Source: Maniola hyperantus
Taxonomy: Eukaryota; Arthropoda; Insecta; Lepidoptera; Nymphalidae
Direction of reading: 5' to 3'
Length of the DNA stretch: 64,000 nucleotides
Assembly (NCBI RefSeq): GCF_902806685.2
Contig: NC_048543.1
Coordinates: forward strand, 10,512,106 to 10,576,105
Below the pieces are notes generated by a model that searched no databases, was not told the origin of the DNA, and saw only the letters and a program-made list of their open reading frames with translations. Below, in pieces: positions 55,422 to 64,000 of the stretch; positions within the stretch are counted from its first letter, which is position 1, and every line of letters begins with the position of its first letter. Made by a program: the position numbers and the translations under genes.

Positions 55422-56654
55422 TTGGTCACAAACAACAGGCGACGTTTGAGAGTGGTCCTGAAAATATCCCCTATCTCACGATTGGGCACATATTATTGTT
55501 ATTTGGTAGATTTATACTTTACCGTTATATGAATAAGGAAAATTTTACAATGCAATGTTTATTCACCCACGTACTTTTTTGGTTGTACTGTAAATAAAAT
55601 AAAGTCGAAGCGACACTTTCCTCTTAGTTTTTGTATGTGAGTACCTGTTTTATCTCAAACATGGTATATTTTTAGCAATGATTGAGCAGTAAGTAGTAAG
55701 ACCACTTTCACACGAAATTTTATATAAAGTAAGATTTATCCTGTAAAAAAACAAGCGGTATTAATACCGTTTGAACGGAGTCTAACTTGCTCATTGTAAG
55801 CTTGAGTACTGTACTGGACGATCAGTATATGACTTCTTTATTGTCACTTTAGTGTCAAGATCACCTTTAATATTATTTTTAAGGATAAAGTAGTATTTCA
55901 TATCTTTTTATTAGGTACTCCCTTATATTATTACGATCGTCCCATTCATAAAAATCCATTCACAACCCAAACAATGACCATCTCTCCTCCTCTAGCTACT
56001 TCGTATCAAATTACATTCCATAGTAACACTAATTGCTTTTCTTCTATTGTAATGAATACAATCAGTGCTTTCTTAATACCGTTTTTATTGTTAAGTCCAT
56101 AGAGGTGTCATTCACTAGAGGCGATAATATCCTGCAAAACGCCTTCGCAAACGATGGGGAATACGATGACCTGTCATGCTTTTTGTCAATCTATAAATTG
56201 GCGCTATACCTTTATGTGTCGATAATGTGGCTAATTCTGTTGTACACTATCTCTAACTAAATTGACATAAATATTAATCTTGTGTTATTATTTTTTGCTT
56301 GAAGCATTGTGAACGGAAAGATATATACATACAATACATTTAAACCCGTCATTTTAGTTTAGTTTAGATCTGGTGGACAGCAAAATTAGCCACAATATCT
56401 AACTATAGTACTGTACTTACTGCTGATTTTTTTTGGCTTTGCTCGCGTAGAACTATGTTATAAAGTAAACCTACATGTGACACTTCAACATGGTAAAACC
56501 AACAAATGTTGACAAGTCAGAACTCACACAGTTTATCCTTTTATTTAGGTATAGGTAAGTATGGATTTTTAAAATATTTGTATTTCATCACGTTTTTGTA
56601 TGCATTGTATGTTATGCAGTGGCGTGTTTTTGTCTGAGGTCTGCTTCTCTAATT
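55422..56654. other. Non-coding stretch, no feature seen
   Basis: No gene or repeat could be supported; the longest frame (56033-56260) is AT-driven. Confidence 0.45.
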
Positions 56655-56978
56655 TTTTTATTTATTTTTATTTTGTTTATTTGAAAGTAATCAACAGCGT
56701 AAATACATAATTATTATTTAAATTTAAATCTAGGTATAACAGAAGGCCAAAAGAGATTACTTAAAATTATAATTAAACTATTTTAACAGAATTAGAATAA
56801 ATGTAGGTATATACAATAATAAAATAAAATTACAACAGTGTGTGTATGATTGTATGTGTGTGTGTATGCGTGTGCGAGTGTGTGCTTATGAGTATGTGTG
56901 AGCGTGTGTGCATGTGTGTGTGTGTGTAAATGGGAGTGTATGATTGCATGCATATTTAGATGTTAGCTACTTTTTTTA
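56655..56978 (-). repeat. LINE 3' UTR with CA/TG tract, copy 1
   Basis: Minus-strand retroposon 3' end: GTAGCTAACATCTAAATATG, a long interrupted (CA)n tract (56837-56930), TGTATATACCTACATTTATT, GTAATCTCTTTTGGCCTTCT, and CTGTTGATTACTTTCAAAT before an A-rich tail. Matches 58263-58597 in the same orientation, truncated 5' at the end of the ORF. Confidence 0.7.
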
Positions 56979-58262
56979 CTAATGCCTATAATGTCATGGT
57001 TCAGATGGTTCAGACCATAAACGCCACGACGCTTATTATTTTCCCGTCATAAAAACAAGAAAATAATATTGTAACAATCATCTGAGCCCCTCTAATCTCG
57101 ATGCGGCGTATTCACACAGTATAAACATTTTATTACGCATTGTAATTCAACGTTTTATACCACACGCGGTTATTTTATTGTCAAATGAAAAGGAGACGCA
57201 GTAAAATTATTATGTTCGGATTCAGACTAATCCGACGATGATTCTGAAATACAATGTTGACTATTTTGCGTTGTTGCTGAATTATGGCTTGTTTACATAG
57301 TGGGAGCTCAATTGAAAGTAGACTGCTTCTAGTAAGCACATGAAGAGAGATGTCATAGAGCCATTACAATGTGAGGCACTAGCAGAAGATTGGTAAGTAG
57401 AGATAGACTGAATACATAAACTTGAGAAAGGGAGATGTATAGAACTCGACGATAACCACGATGAGTTGAAAGCTGACCACCAGGCAGTAATCGTGACTGT
57501 AGCTATTCACAATCAGTCTCAATACGGAATGTCTGTCACCAGACACCTGAACGATGTTCTCAATGTCAATCAAGGAGGTGCTATAGTGGAACACGTTCGT
57601 GATGATTTGAGGTGATGCTTGCATGTCCGTAGTAAGCCACCGACTTATCACATATAAGTAGCTCAACTTGCCTTCAGTGGTCAAGTTGATTTTACTTCTA
57701 TGAACATGGATGCGTGAAGCATAGTAAGACCTCACTAGCCTGAAGCAGCATTGGACAGGCACGAGTTCCAGCATTTAGTTTCGAGGCTAAGGTCGTCTCT
57801 GAGTCACTGAGGCAGCGAAGCAAACATGGTGAGTAGTCAGTTTTGTACCTTTTGACGTAGTAACTAGCCGGTAGGGAATGCCAAGTAGAAACAAAAAATG
57901 TTAAAGTAACTCGTATGCAAACTAAACTATCTTGTCCATACCTATCAATATGCACCACGTGATGTGAATAGCTACTGCAGTAAGTGACCAGGCTAATTCT
58001 TACGCTAGCTCACACTATGTAAAAAACTCATAATTTGCCCGCTAGCTCGCACCGTGTAACAAAGCCATTAGATTGAGATACTTAGTTTATGAGACGTAAC
58101 TAGTAATTTACGAGTACAATACGGTTGCAGCGTCATTTATTTTATAGTCACTAGACTGTGCCCGACATTTCGCTAGGGAGTCTGATATTTAAAAAGGGTG
58201 AAAAATCCTAGTTACGTTATAAACATTAAAATTAATATAGAACGATGCATTTTTAGGACGTT
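56979..58262. other. Non-coding stretch with one 131-codon frame
   Basis: A minus-strand frame at 57379-57774 (MLELVPVQCCFRLVRSYYAS...) is the longest here but has no recognised domain. Its composition is unlike simple AT-driven shadow in its first half, so an exon is not excluded, but I do not call a gene. Confidence 0.2.
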
Positions 58263-58570
58263 ATTTTATTTTTTTATTTTGTTTATTTTGTTTGTTTGAA
58301 AGTAATCAACAGCGTTAATACATAATTATTCTTTAAATTTAAATCTAGTTATAACAGAAGGCCAAAAGAGATTACTTAAAATTATAATTAAAACTATTTT
58401 TAACAGAATAGATTTAGAATAAATGTAGGTATATACAATAAGAAAATTACAACAGTGTGTGTGTATGCTTGTGTGTGTGTGTATGCGTGTGTGCTTTTGT
58501 GTGTGTGTGTGTGTGTGCGTGTGTGTATGTGTGTGTGTGTTTAAGTGGGAGTGTGTGATTGCATGCATAT
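58263..58570 (-). repeat. LINE 3' UTR with CA/TG tract, copy 2
   Basis: Same order as copy 1, with (TG)n at about 58455-58545 on the plus strand; it is continuous with the LINE ORF end at 58571. A third small piece (TTTGAAAGTAATGGACAGCG, CGTAAATACATAATTATTAT) lies at about 63775-63830. Confidence 0.7.
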
Positions 58571-58862
58571 TTAGATGTTAGCTACTTTTTTTTTACGATG
58601 ATAGTTTCTTAATTCCTTTTTAAATTTATTGTTTGATAGGTAAAATAAGTCAAACTCAGCGAACTGATTGTTATAAGTACGTACCAAGCGTGGAATTATA
58701 GAATTTCGAGCATAATTATTTGAGTTACATTTGGGAACATTTAGAAGGCGCGTTATACTTTGATATATTGTTGTGATACCGAAAATTATTAAGTATATTA
58801 TATCTGTGTTGAGTACGAGTAGATAATAGGAGTAGGTTTTGCCAATTAGAAGTAAATTATAT
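58571..58862 (-). pseudogene. CR1-like LINE, C-terminal end of the reverse-transcriptase ORF
   Basis: About 97 codons are open on the minus strand to a TAA at 58571. The end reads ITTIYQSITRLLNVPKCNSN, NYARNSIIPRLVRTYNNQFA and EFDLFYLSNNKFKKELRNYH. The pattern R-N...P+xxR.......FDxFxxSxxxFKxxL is the C-terminal tail of CR1/Jockey-type LINE proteins. It was 5'-truncated by or at the Helitron-like copy at 58868. No stop interrupts this piece, suggesting a fairly young insertion. Confidence 0.65.
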
Positions 58863-58867
58863 TATAA

Positions 58868-59050
58868 CTAGATGATGCCCACCACTTCATTCACGTGCAT
58901 TTAGGTTTTTAAAAATCCTATGGAAAATCTTTAAGAAATCATAAATTTTCCGCGACAAAACGTAGCCTACGCAAGTACTATTATATATATTCTGCGCCTA
59001 CTCGTACGTCCCTCCATCCCCGAGACCTTTGTAACAAACTTTGACAAAAT
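58868..59050 (-). mobile_element. Helitron-like short element (family Q)
   Basis: CTAG at 58868-58871, GATGATGCCCACCACTTCAT, TTTAGGTTTTTAAAAATCCT, and TTTTCCGCGACAAAACGTAG. Confidence 0.5.
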
Positions 59051-61077
59051 CAGTCAATAAGAGATACAAAAATACTTTATACCTACTTACTTACAAAAAT
59101 AATTTTGCAATTTCCTTTGGAAAATCACCGGAACCGTTATTAAAAATAAGCTAATTATGCAAAATAACAACGCTCTATATTTACCTACTCCAATCCGTAA
59201 TTCGGTTACGGGCGATAAATTTTTCTCTCGTAAAAGTATGCACGGAACCCTTATAACGTAGACATTTGGGAGGAAAGTTAATGATGCCTAAAGCTTGGAC
59301 TCAGTCCTGTAATTACAAATTAAAAAGTTCGTCCGCTGGACCCCGCTTTTTTCTCATCTATTCGAATGAGAGTGATATTATTACTCCCCAAATCCATACA
59401 TAAAGTGGAACTATATACTCTATTCTTTACTTTATAGAGTCAATTTTTATTTGCCACTGTTCGCAATCACATTTAAAGTTATCTTTGCATATACGACATG
59501 TTTATACCGGAGTAATTTAGAAAAAGCATAAATATAAACTTCTATTTATGCTGAAAATAAATTAAAAGTAATGTTAATTGCTCACATTTATGCATAGAAC
59601 TCGGTATGTTGTAGACAATAATATTAAGAAAAATTGTTACTAACTTTATAATATCTGGATCAGTCTATAGCCAAGTGTCAACTCGCAATTTGACTCGCTC
59701 CAGCAATGCACGGGACTGCAATTGCTTGAACAGTATGGTATAATAATATTGTAAATTGACCACTTGAAAAGAGCAACCGCCGAGTTTCTTGCTGGTTCTT
59801 CTCGGTAGGAAGAACTTTAATAAAATATATTCTATTCTAATAGTACCAGCTTGCTGAAATAAACTTTGGAAAGTCACTTACACCGTGTAAATACTTATTT
59901 GAAGACAGTCAATTTTAATTTAGTTTTAGCAAGTAAAACTTGTGAAATTTGACGAAGACAGCGACTTTTGTATGTTTAGTCGCTAATAGAGGCAGCAATG
60001 GGATCATCCATGAGAAATCCCTAGTCTCTGAGCAGTCTATTGTAGAAAGTGGCTAAGTTTCAGAACGTCTGAGCCTCAAGTAATACATTTAATGCTTAGA
60101 TACATATTTTAATAGTAAAATTCCTCAAAGTAACGACTTAAGTAAGATCTAAAATTGCACCAGACACTCGTAACAGAAGTGGTTTTCAACGTACTCTGCA
60201 CAATCCAACACACTCTTTATCAATTTTAATCCGCCGCATTTAGCTCCGAAACTCAAACCTCGGATTTCAAAGTGCATCGTTAGCAGATCTTGACAATTTT
60301 ATTGCGAACTGGTGGCATTATTGGAGAACTCGAGGGCTCTTCGCACCTCCCTTACGCTAGTTATCACATTTTTTGATGCGTGCGGCTTTTTCTGTCCACT
60401 TTTGATGCGTCTTTTTGTACGTGTGTAAAGATGTCTTTCTCGCTTGGTATATGAGTGTTAAGTATAAAAGATTTGCTGACAGTTTAGAGCTAAAAAGATG
60501 TTTGATGAAATCAAAGCTTTTACTTTTTGAAGATAATTTATATCGTCGTAATCTAAACTACAGATAAAGTTCGTAAGTTTATTTGTAATCAATCTCTGGA
60601 ACTACTGAACCAATTTTGAAAATTCTTTAACCTAGTAAGTTACATTATTATTGAGTAACATAGTAGCAAAGGTTTAATCTTACGTCAAAGTATAGTGTGT
60701 ATTTTTTTTGTATTTTCTTCGGAATTTCATGACGACGAATGCTCTCTAAATGGTTTGCAAAATACTGCTTGCATGATGCTTATGGCATGCATTTTAGAAA
60801 TCAACCGCATGAGCCTGCTATCGACCAATGAAAATTTGAGATTCTAGCCTTCCTGTAAATCTATTTGTATATAATAAATAAGCGTGTCTATAAGTTCCCT
60901 TATATCTATGACCCCTACTTAAATCTTTGTAAACATCAATTCCCAATTTGTCAAAGGACAAACCTTTCCGAGTGGCCGCTCTGATTTTTTCTTTCGACTT
61001 TTCGAGAGCTTGCCGCGACATGGTTTCTCAATTTGGGAAATAGTGTACCTATCCACTTTTCACTTACTATGTTTACG
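59051..61077. other. Non-coding stretch with one LINE-tail fragment
   Basis: Only GAGTTTCTTGCTGGTTCTTC with CTCGGTAGGAA and a TATTCTATTCTA tail at 59777-59840 (same family as 2394-2515) was recognised. No gene. Confidence 0.45.
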
Positions 61078-61402
61078 TGGTAGCCTAGTATAGTCCAGAC
61101 CTCGGCCTCCTATTTAGGGGCCCTGAGTACGCACCTCTAACTTCTCGGAATTATTTGCGTTCCCTTCACTCGCTTCAATAGTGAATGAAAACCTCATGAG
61201 AAAACCATGTCAGGCATGCCTGAGACTTCTCCATAATGTGCTGAAAGGTATGTGAAGGTGTGTGAATTCGCACTTCTCTGGCGTGGTGAACACACACTTG
61301 GTGGCCTTCTTCTCAATCAGGGAGCAGTTCCTTAGGTCAGTAGAACTAAGGTCCAATGGGACCGGGCGCGGTGCACGGTTATGGGTTGAGATGATGATGA
61401 TG
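61078..61402 (+). mobile_element. tRNA-derived (GAT)n SINE (family G), full-length but diverged
   Basis: TGGTAGCCTAGTATAGTCC head, CGCACCTCTAACTTCTCGGA, AATGAAAACCTCATGAGAAA, TCTCCATAATGTGCTGAAAG, GTGTGTGAATTCGCACTTC and GTTATGGGTTGAGATGATGA end. Confidence 0.7.
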
Positions 61403-61913
61403 ACGGTTTTTGTAATACAAGAAAATAATATATGACAGATATACTTTCTTGACAGACTCTGGTCATGACAGTTATCCTCAACCGATATACGACCATTGCT
61501 GGACATGAGTGGACATAGGTCACTTGCAAGGATTTTCCTACGCCCACTATACGTCTCTTGTATCCAGAGACCATGAAATAGATACGAGTACATACCTGCT
61601 AGTAAGATAGATACAAAATAGATAGATATTAAATTTGGTGATTACCTATTGGTAATAATTTATTATTTTGGTCGTTTCCCTTAATAAGTTTATTAGAAAT
61701 GGTCTGCGGAATTGTACCTACGTCGTACAATCACGTTGAATCGAGGGGGAGTAGAGTAGAGGATGCTCCGGTGATGAAATAAACGTGTACTTATTCACAG
61801 TTTTCAAGTTCCTTCACTAGGAACTTTTTGGTACTTAGTGCGTATTTGTTTACAACTATATAGGCTTGCGCTTGCAGGAAGCAAAATAAAAATAAAAAGT
61901 CGCAAAACTAGTT
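61403..61913. other. Non-coding stretch downstream of the terminal exon
   Basis: No feature seen; it would be intergenic DNA 3' of the minus-strand gene ending at 61941. Confidence 0.4.
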
Positions 61914-61919
61914 TTTATT
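61914..61919 (-). promoter_or_regulatory. Poly(A) signal AATAAA
   Basis: AATAAA on the minus strand, 21 nt after the stop codon of the exon at 61941-62108. The short spacing implies a very short 3' UTR, common in insect genes. Confidence 0.6.
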
Positions 61920-61940
61920 TCTAACACAACTCCGATTTCA

Positions 61941-62108
61941 TTACTCGCAAGGTGTCTCTTCGATTTCGACGCCGATCTCATAACACATCTTGTCACTTGG
62001 ACCCTTCTTCATAGAAATTTCTACCACGTAATTGCCGCAAAATTCCTCTTTCTTAAATGGTTCGGCAAAGTCAAGATCCAACCTCAATTTATCCACCTTA
62101 TAAACTCC
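61941..62108 (-). CDS. Terminal exon (C-terminal 55 residues) of an unrecognised, probably secreted protein
   Basis: On the minus strand TTATATTTTACAG is a good splice acceptor; the exon opens in phase 0 with GVYKVDKLRLDLDF, continues AEPFKKEEFCGNYVVEISMK, KGPSDKMCYEIGVEIEETPC and E, then TAA. Composition is soluble, charged and rich in alternating beta-like residues, with three cysteines (in FCGNY, MCYEI and TPCE) suited to disulphides. CG-x-Y-x-(V/I)-x-I followed by a later C recalls the end of MD-2-related/GM2-activator-like secreted proteins, but I cannot confirm a family. Codon use is not AT-driven, unlike the shadows around it. Upstream exons should lie at higher coordinates; none was identified before 64000. 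Confidence 0.65.
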   Translation of the reverse strand, partial: GVYKVDKLRLDLDFAEPFKKEEFCGNYVVEISMKKGPSDKMCYEIGVEIEETPCE

Positions 62109-62189
62109 CTGTAAAATATAACAATTTACCACATTCAGTGCGATATCGCTTTCTTGCAGCTTTTTCGACGTGTCGCACAGATTGTGGTT

Positions 62190-62700
62190 GGATTGCCGAT
62201 TAAGGTCATAGCTCTATATAAGAGTTACCCGGCACGCGACCAGCACCACCTCGTCGTTCGGTGTCCACTCGTGTCGACAGGTGGTCCACGGGTGGACGCC
62301 GCGTTGTTAACCAGTGAACCTCGCGTGGTCAACGAGTGAACATCGCGGTGTCCACAAATTTTTGATTAGTCTGTCAGCGATTGGTACTAGATCCTTATAA
62401 CAATACAGTCTGGCAGCGCGCGGTTAACTCAGGACTCGTGCGTTGGCAATGAGCAGTCAACGCAAGGCAAGCATGCGAGCAGGCTCGCCGTCCGCACGTG
62501 CCAGCTTGCGAGCGCTGACGCTACGGACTTGATGTGTCTAGTGAGCGATGTCCATACTCCATAGAAGTCCATATAAAAAATACCAACCGCACGAGGCGAG
62601 GAGGTGCAGGACGGATGCCGGGTGGCTCTAATGAGCAATACCGTGCCGTGCCAGGTCAATCGTCAACACACTTTCACCCAGAAGGAACACGGGCTGGATG
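62190..62700. other. GC- and CpG-rich patch with repeated GTGTCCAC/GTCCACG words
   Basis: CGGTGTCCACTCGTGTCGAC, GTGGTCCACGGGTGGACGCC, CCAGTGAACCTCGCGTGGTC and GCGGTGTCCAC recur within about 100 bp. TATATAAG at 62215-62222 precedes them on the plus strand. This could be a promoter on either strand for a neighbouring gene, or subterminal repeats of a DNA transposon; no TIRs found. Confidence 0.4.
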
Positions 62701-62810
62701 GACAATGGACACAAAATATATAGGTAGTTGGACTCCTATTAACACGGTAGAGCGCTTCAGGTACACAGTTAGAAGAAAATTAGTCCTTATATATCTACTA
62801 CTAGACGATG

Positions 62811-62996
62811 CACACGACTTCTGCGTGGATTTAAGTTTTTTTAAAATCACGTGAGAACTATTTTATTTTCCGAGATAAAAAGAAGCATTTGTCCTTCCCC
62901 GGGATGTAAGCTAACTCTGTACCAAATTTCATCAAAATCAGTTACACTGTTAGGCCGTGCAAAGCTAGCAGACAGACACAGTTTCGCATTTATAAT
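62811..62996 (-). mobile_element. Helitron-like short element (family Q), near complete
   Basis: CTAG at 62811-62814, GATGCACACGACTTCTGCG, TCCTTCCCCGGGATGTAAGC, CAAATTTCATCAAAATCAG, and GCAGACAGACACAGTTTCGC with ATTTATAAT at its outer end. Confidence 0.6.
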
Positions 62997-63233
62997 GGTC
63001 TGGTGGGAGGCTTCGGCCGTGGCTAGTTACCAACCTACCGGCAAAGTCGTGCCGCCAAGCGATTTAGCGTCCCGATACGATGCCGTGTAGAAACCAAAGG
63101 GGCATAGGTTTATTAAAAAAAATTGCCATGCCCCCAGGTTAGCCCGCTTCCATCTTAGACTTCATCATCACTTACCACCAGGTGAGATTGCAGTCAAGAG
63201 CTAACTTGTATCTGAATAAAAATAAAAATAAAC
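62997..63233 (+). mobile_element. SINE (family H) body, 5'-truncated, with (TAAAA)n tail
   Basis: GGTCTGGTGGGAGGCTTCGG, CCGTGGCTAGTTACCAACCT, CGATGCCGTGTAGAAACC, CTTCCATCTTAGACTTCATC, GTGAGATTGCAGTCAAGAGC and CTGAATAAAAATAAAAATAA. The tRNA-like head is missing and it joins the Helitron-like copy directly. It shows the intact junction split in the copy at 34240. Confidence 0.75.
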
Positions 63234-64000
63234 TAATATCGATAGCTTCATAGAACACGATTATTGTTTGAAGTAGCATTTCTATAGATACTAATTAGTT
63301 CAATGTCTTATACATATTATGGGTACCTAGTTAGTTCTACAAACTAAGGAAGAATTCGAGGCTGGTTTCGGCCTGAATTTTTATTCATTCTGGTGGCGGA
63401 ATTGAGTCTAATAACTAGAGTACAGTGTCTTTTAGCTTATCCTTAAGGGAACAGTCAAAATCAATACTTATAATAAATATTTAATATTTTTTGATTTATG
63501 ACTATTTAAAAAAATCGAGCCACAGGAAACTGAGAGTGTCACGAGGAAGCTGAGGAAAACAAAAATCAATCGAGATCAATCATTTATTTTGGAAAATTTA
63601 GCTCTTACCAATCAAAATAATAATCAAAGTATCTTTTATAACAATAAGAAGTAGTTTTAAACTTGGCTTTGATACTAATTCTATGTACCTAAAACAGCCT
63701 TCTACAGGAACATTAATCATCATCTTGAAAATTATGCAATGTCTCGGTAAACCATGAATATTTATTTTTGATTTTTTATTTTGTTTATTTGAAAGTAATG
63801 GACAGCGTAAATACATAATTATTATTTGTGCCATATAAATGTTTGTGTAAAAAATACTATTATTGCACAGAAACAATACTTTAATATGATCTTCTCAGGA
63901 TCCTGGATGGTTCTCAGTACAACTGGATAGGACCCTGAGGCCAGGTGCCTGATAATTTCTGTCTAAAAATAAAATAAACACACCAATTTATAACTTTTAA
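63234..64000. other. Non-coding stretch at the window end
   Basis: A LINE 3' fragment (about 63775-63830) is the only repeat. A GGTAAGAGC splice-donor-like site on the minus strand near 63605 follows an open frame, but its reading phase does not join the terminal exon at 61941-62108. Confidence 0.4.

Noticed and set aside
57379..57774. 131-codon minus-strand frame considered as a chemoreceptor exon
   Set aside because: No receptor motif or convincing splice sites could be identified; recorded only as a note.
63598..63876. Frame followed by GGTAAGAGC, considered as the exon upstream of 61941-62108
   Set aside because: Joining at this donor gives a stop codon in every phase that keeps the upstream frame open.

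Overview
This is an AT-rich animal nuclear segment. It is almost entirely non-coding and packed with small, degenerate transposable elements. The repeat types are ones familiar from butterflies and moths (Lepidoptera): tRNA-derived SINEs ending in (GAT)n, short Helitron-like elements ending in CTAG|T after a GCGGACGAAGTCGC-type hairpin, dispersed repeats beginning with GGGTTCCGTAC, RTE-type LINE tails, and many MITEs. I infer a lepidopteran from these by recognition; no database search was possible. There is no operon-like organisation and no long intact host gene.

Convincing genes are few. (1) A tRNA-Phe(GAA) gene lies on the minus strand at 52488-52560. (2) A minus-strand terminal exon (61941-62108) has a splice acceptor, a stop codon and a poly(A) signal; it encodes the cysteine-containing C-terminus of an unrecognised, probably secreted protein whose upstream exons were not found. 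(3) A full-length IS630/Tc1/mariner-superfamily transposon lies at 25440-27602, with perfect 27-bp terminal inverted repeats, a TA target duplication and a transposase with DD82E spacing, the signature of the group named Sailor. Its reading frame is broken only by two apparent one-base losses, both in runs of A. Two further ORFs (10338-10661 and 18382-18576, both minus) are weak candidates.

Layout. 0-16 kb: MITE and Helitron-like pieces, an RTE LINE C-terminus (2985-3593), a CR1/Jockey-like LINE 3' end containing a (TA)n tract (8528-9146), a two-unit tandem duplication (9220-9560) and a three-unit diverged tandem array (14335-15605). 16-25 kb: SINEs, two adjacent GGGTTCCGTAC repeats, and a cluster of GCTTGA/TCAAGC words (23640-23900). 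25-28 kb: the Sailor-like transposon. 31-40 kb: a perfect 32-bp-arm hairpin (32219-32304), a Harbinger-type MITE, a SINE split by a 181-bp insertion, and a GC-rich 399-bp element with perfect 39-bp terminal inverted repeats. 44-50 kb: a three-level nest of elements (45252-47185) and a long-armed fold-back element (47677-49401). 50-56 kb: more MITEs, tRNA-Phe, a Harbinger-type element rich in GCATGC words, and a diverged three-unit tandem repeat. 56-64 kb: two copies of a second LINE 3' end, the terminal exon, and SINE/Helitron-like copies.

No gene network can be drawn from this window. Its content is best read as intergenic or intronic sequence recording successive transposon insertions. Coordinates of degenerate repeats are approximate; the ends of the Sailor-like element, the tRNA, the terminal exon, the TRIM-like repeats and the Harbinger-type MITEs were read base by base.
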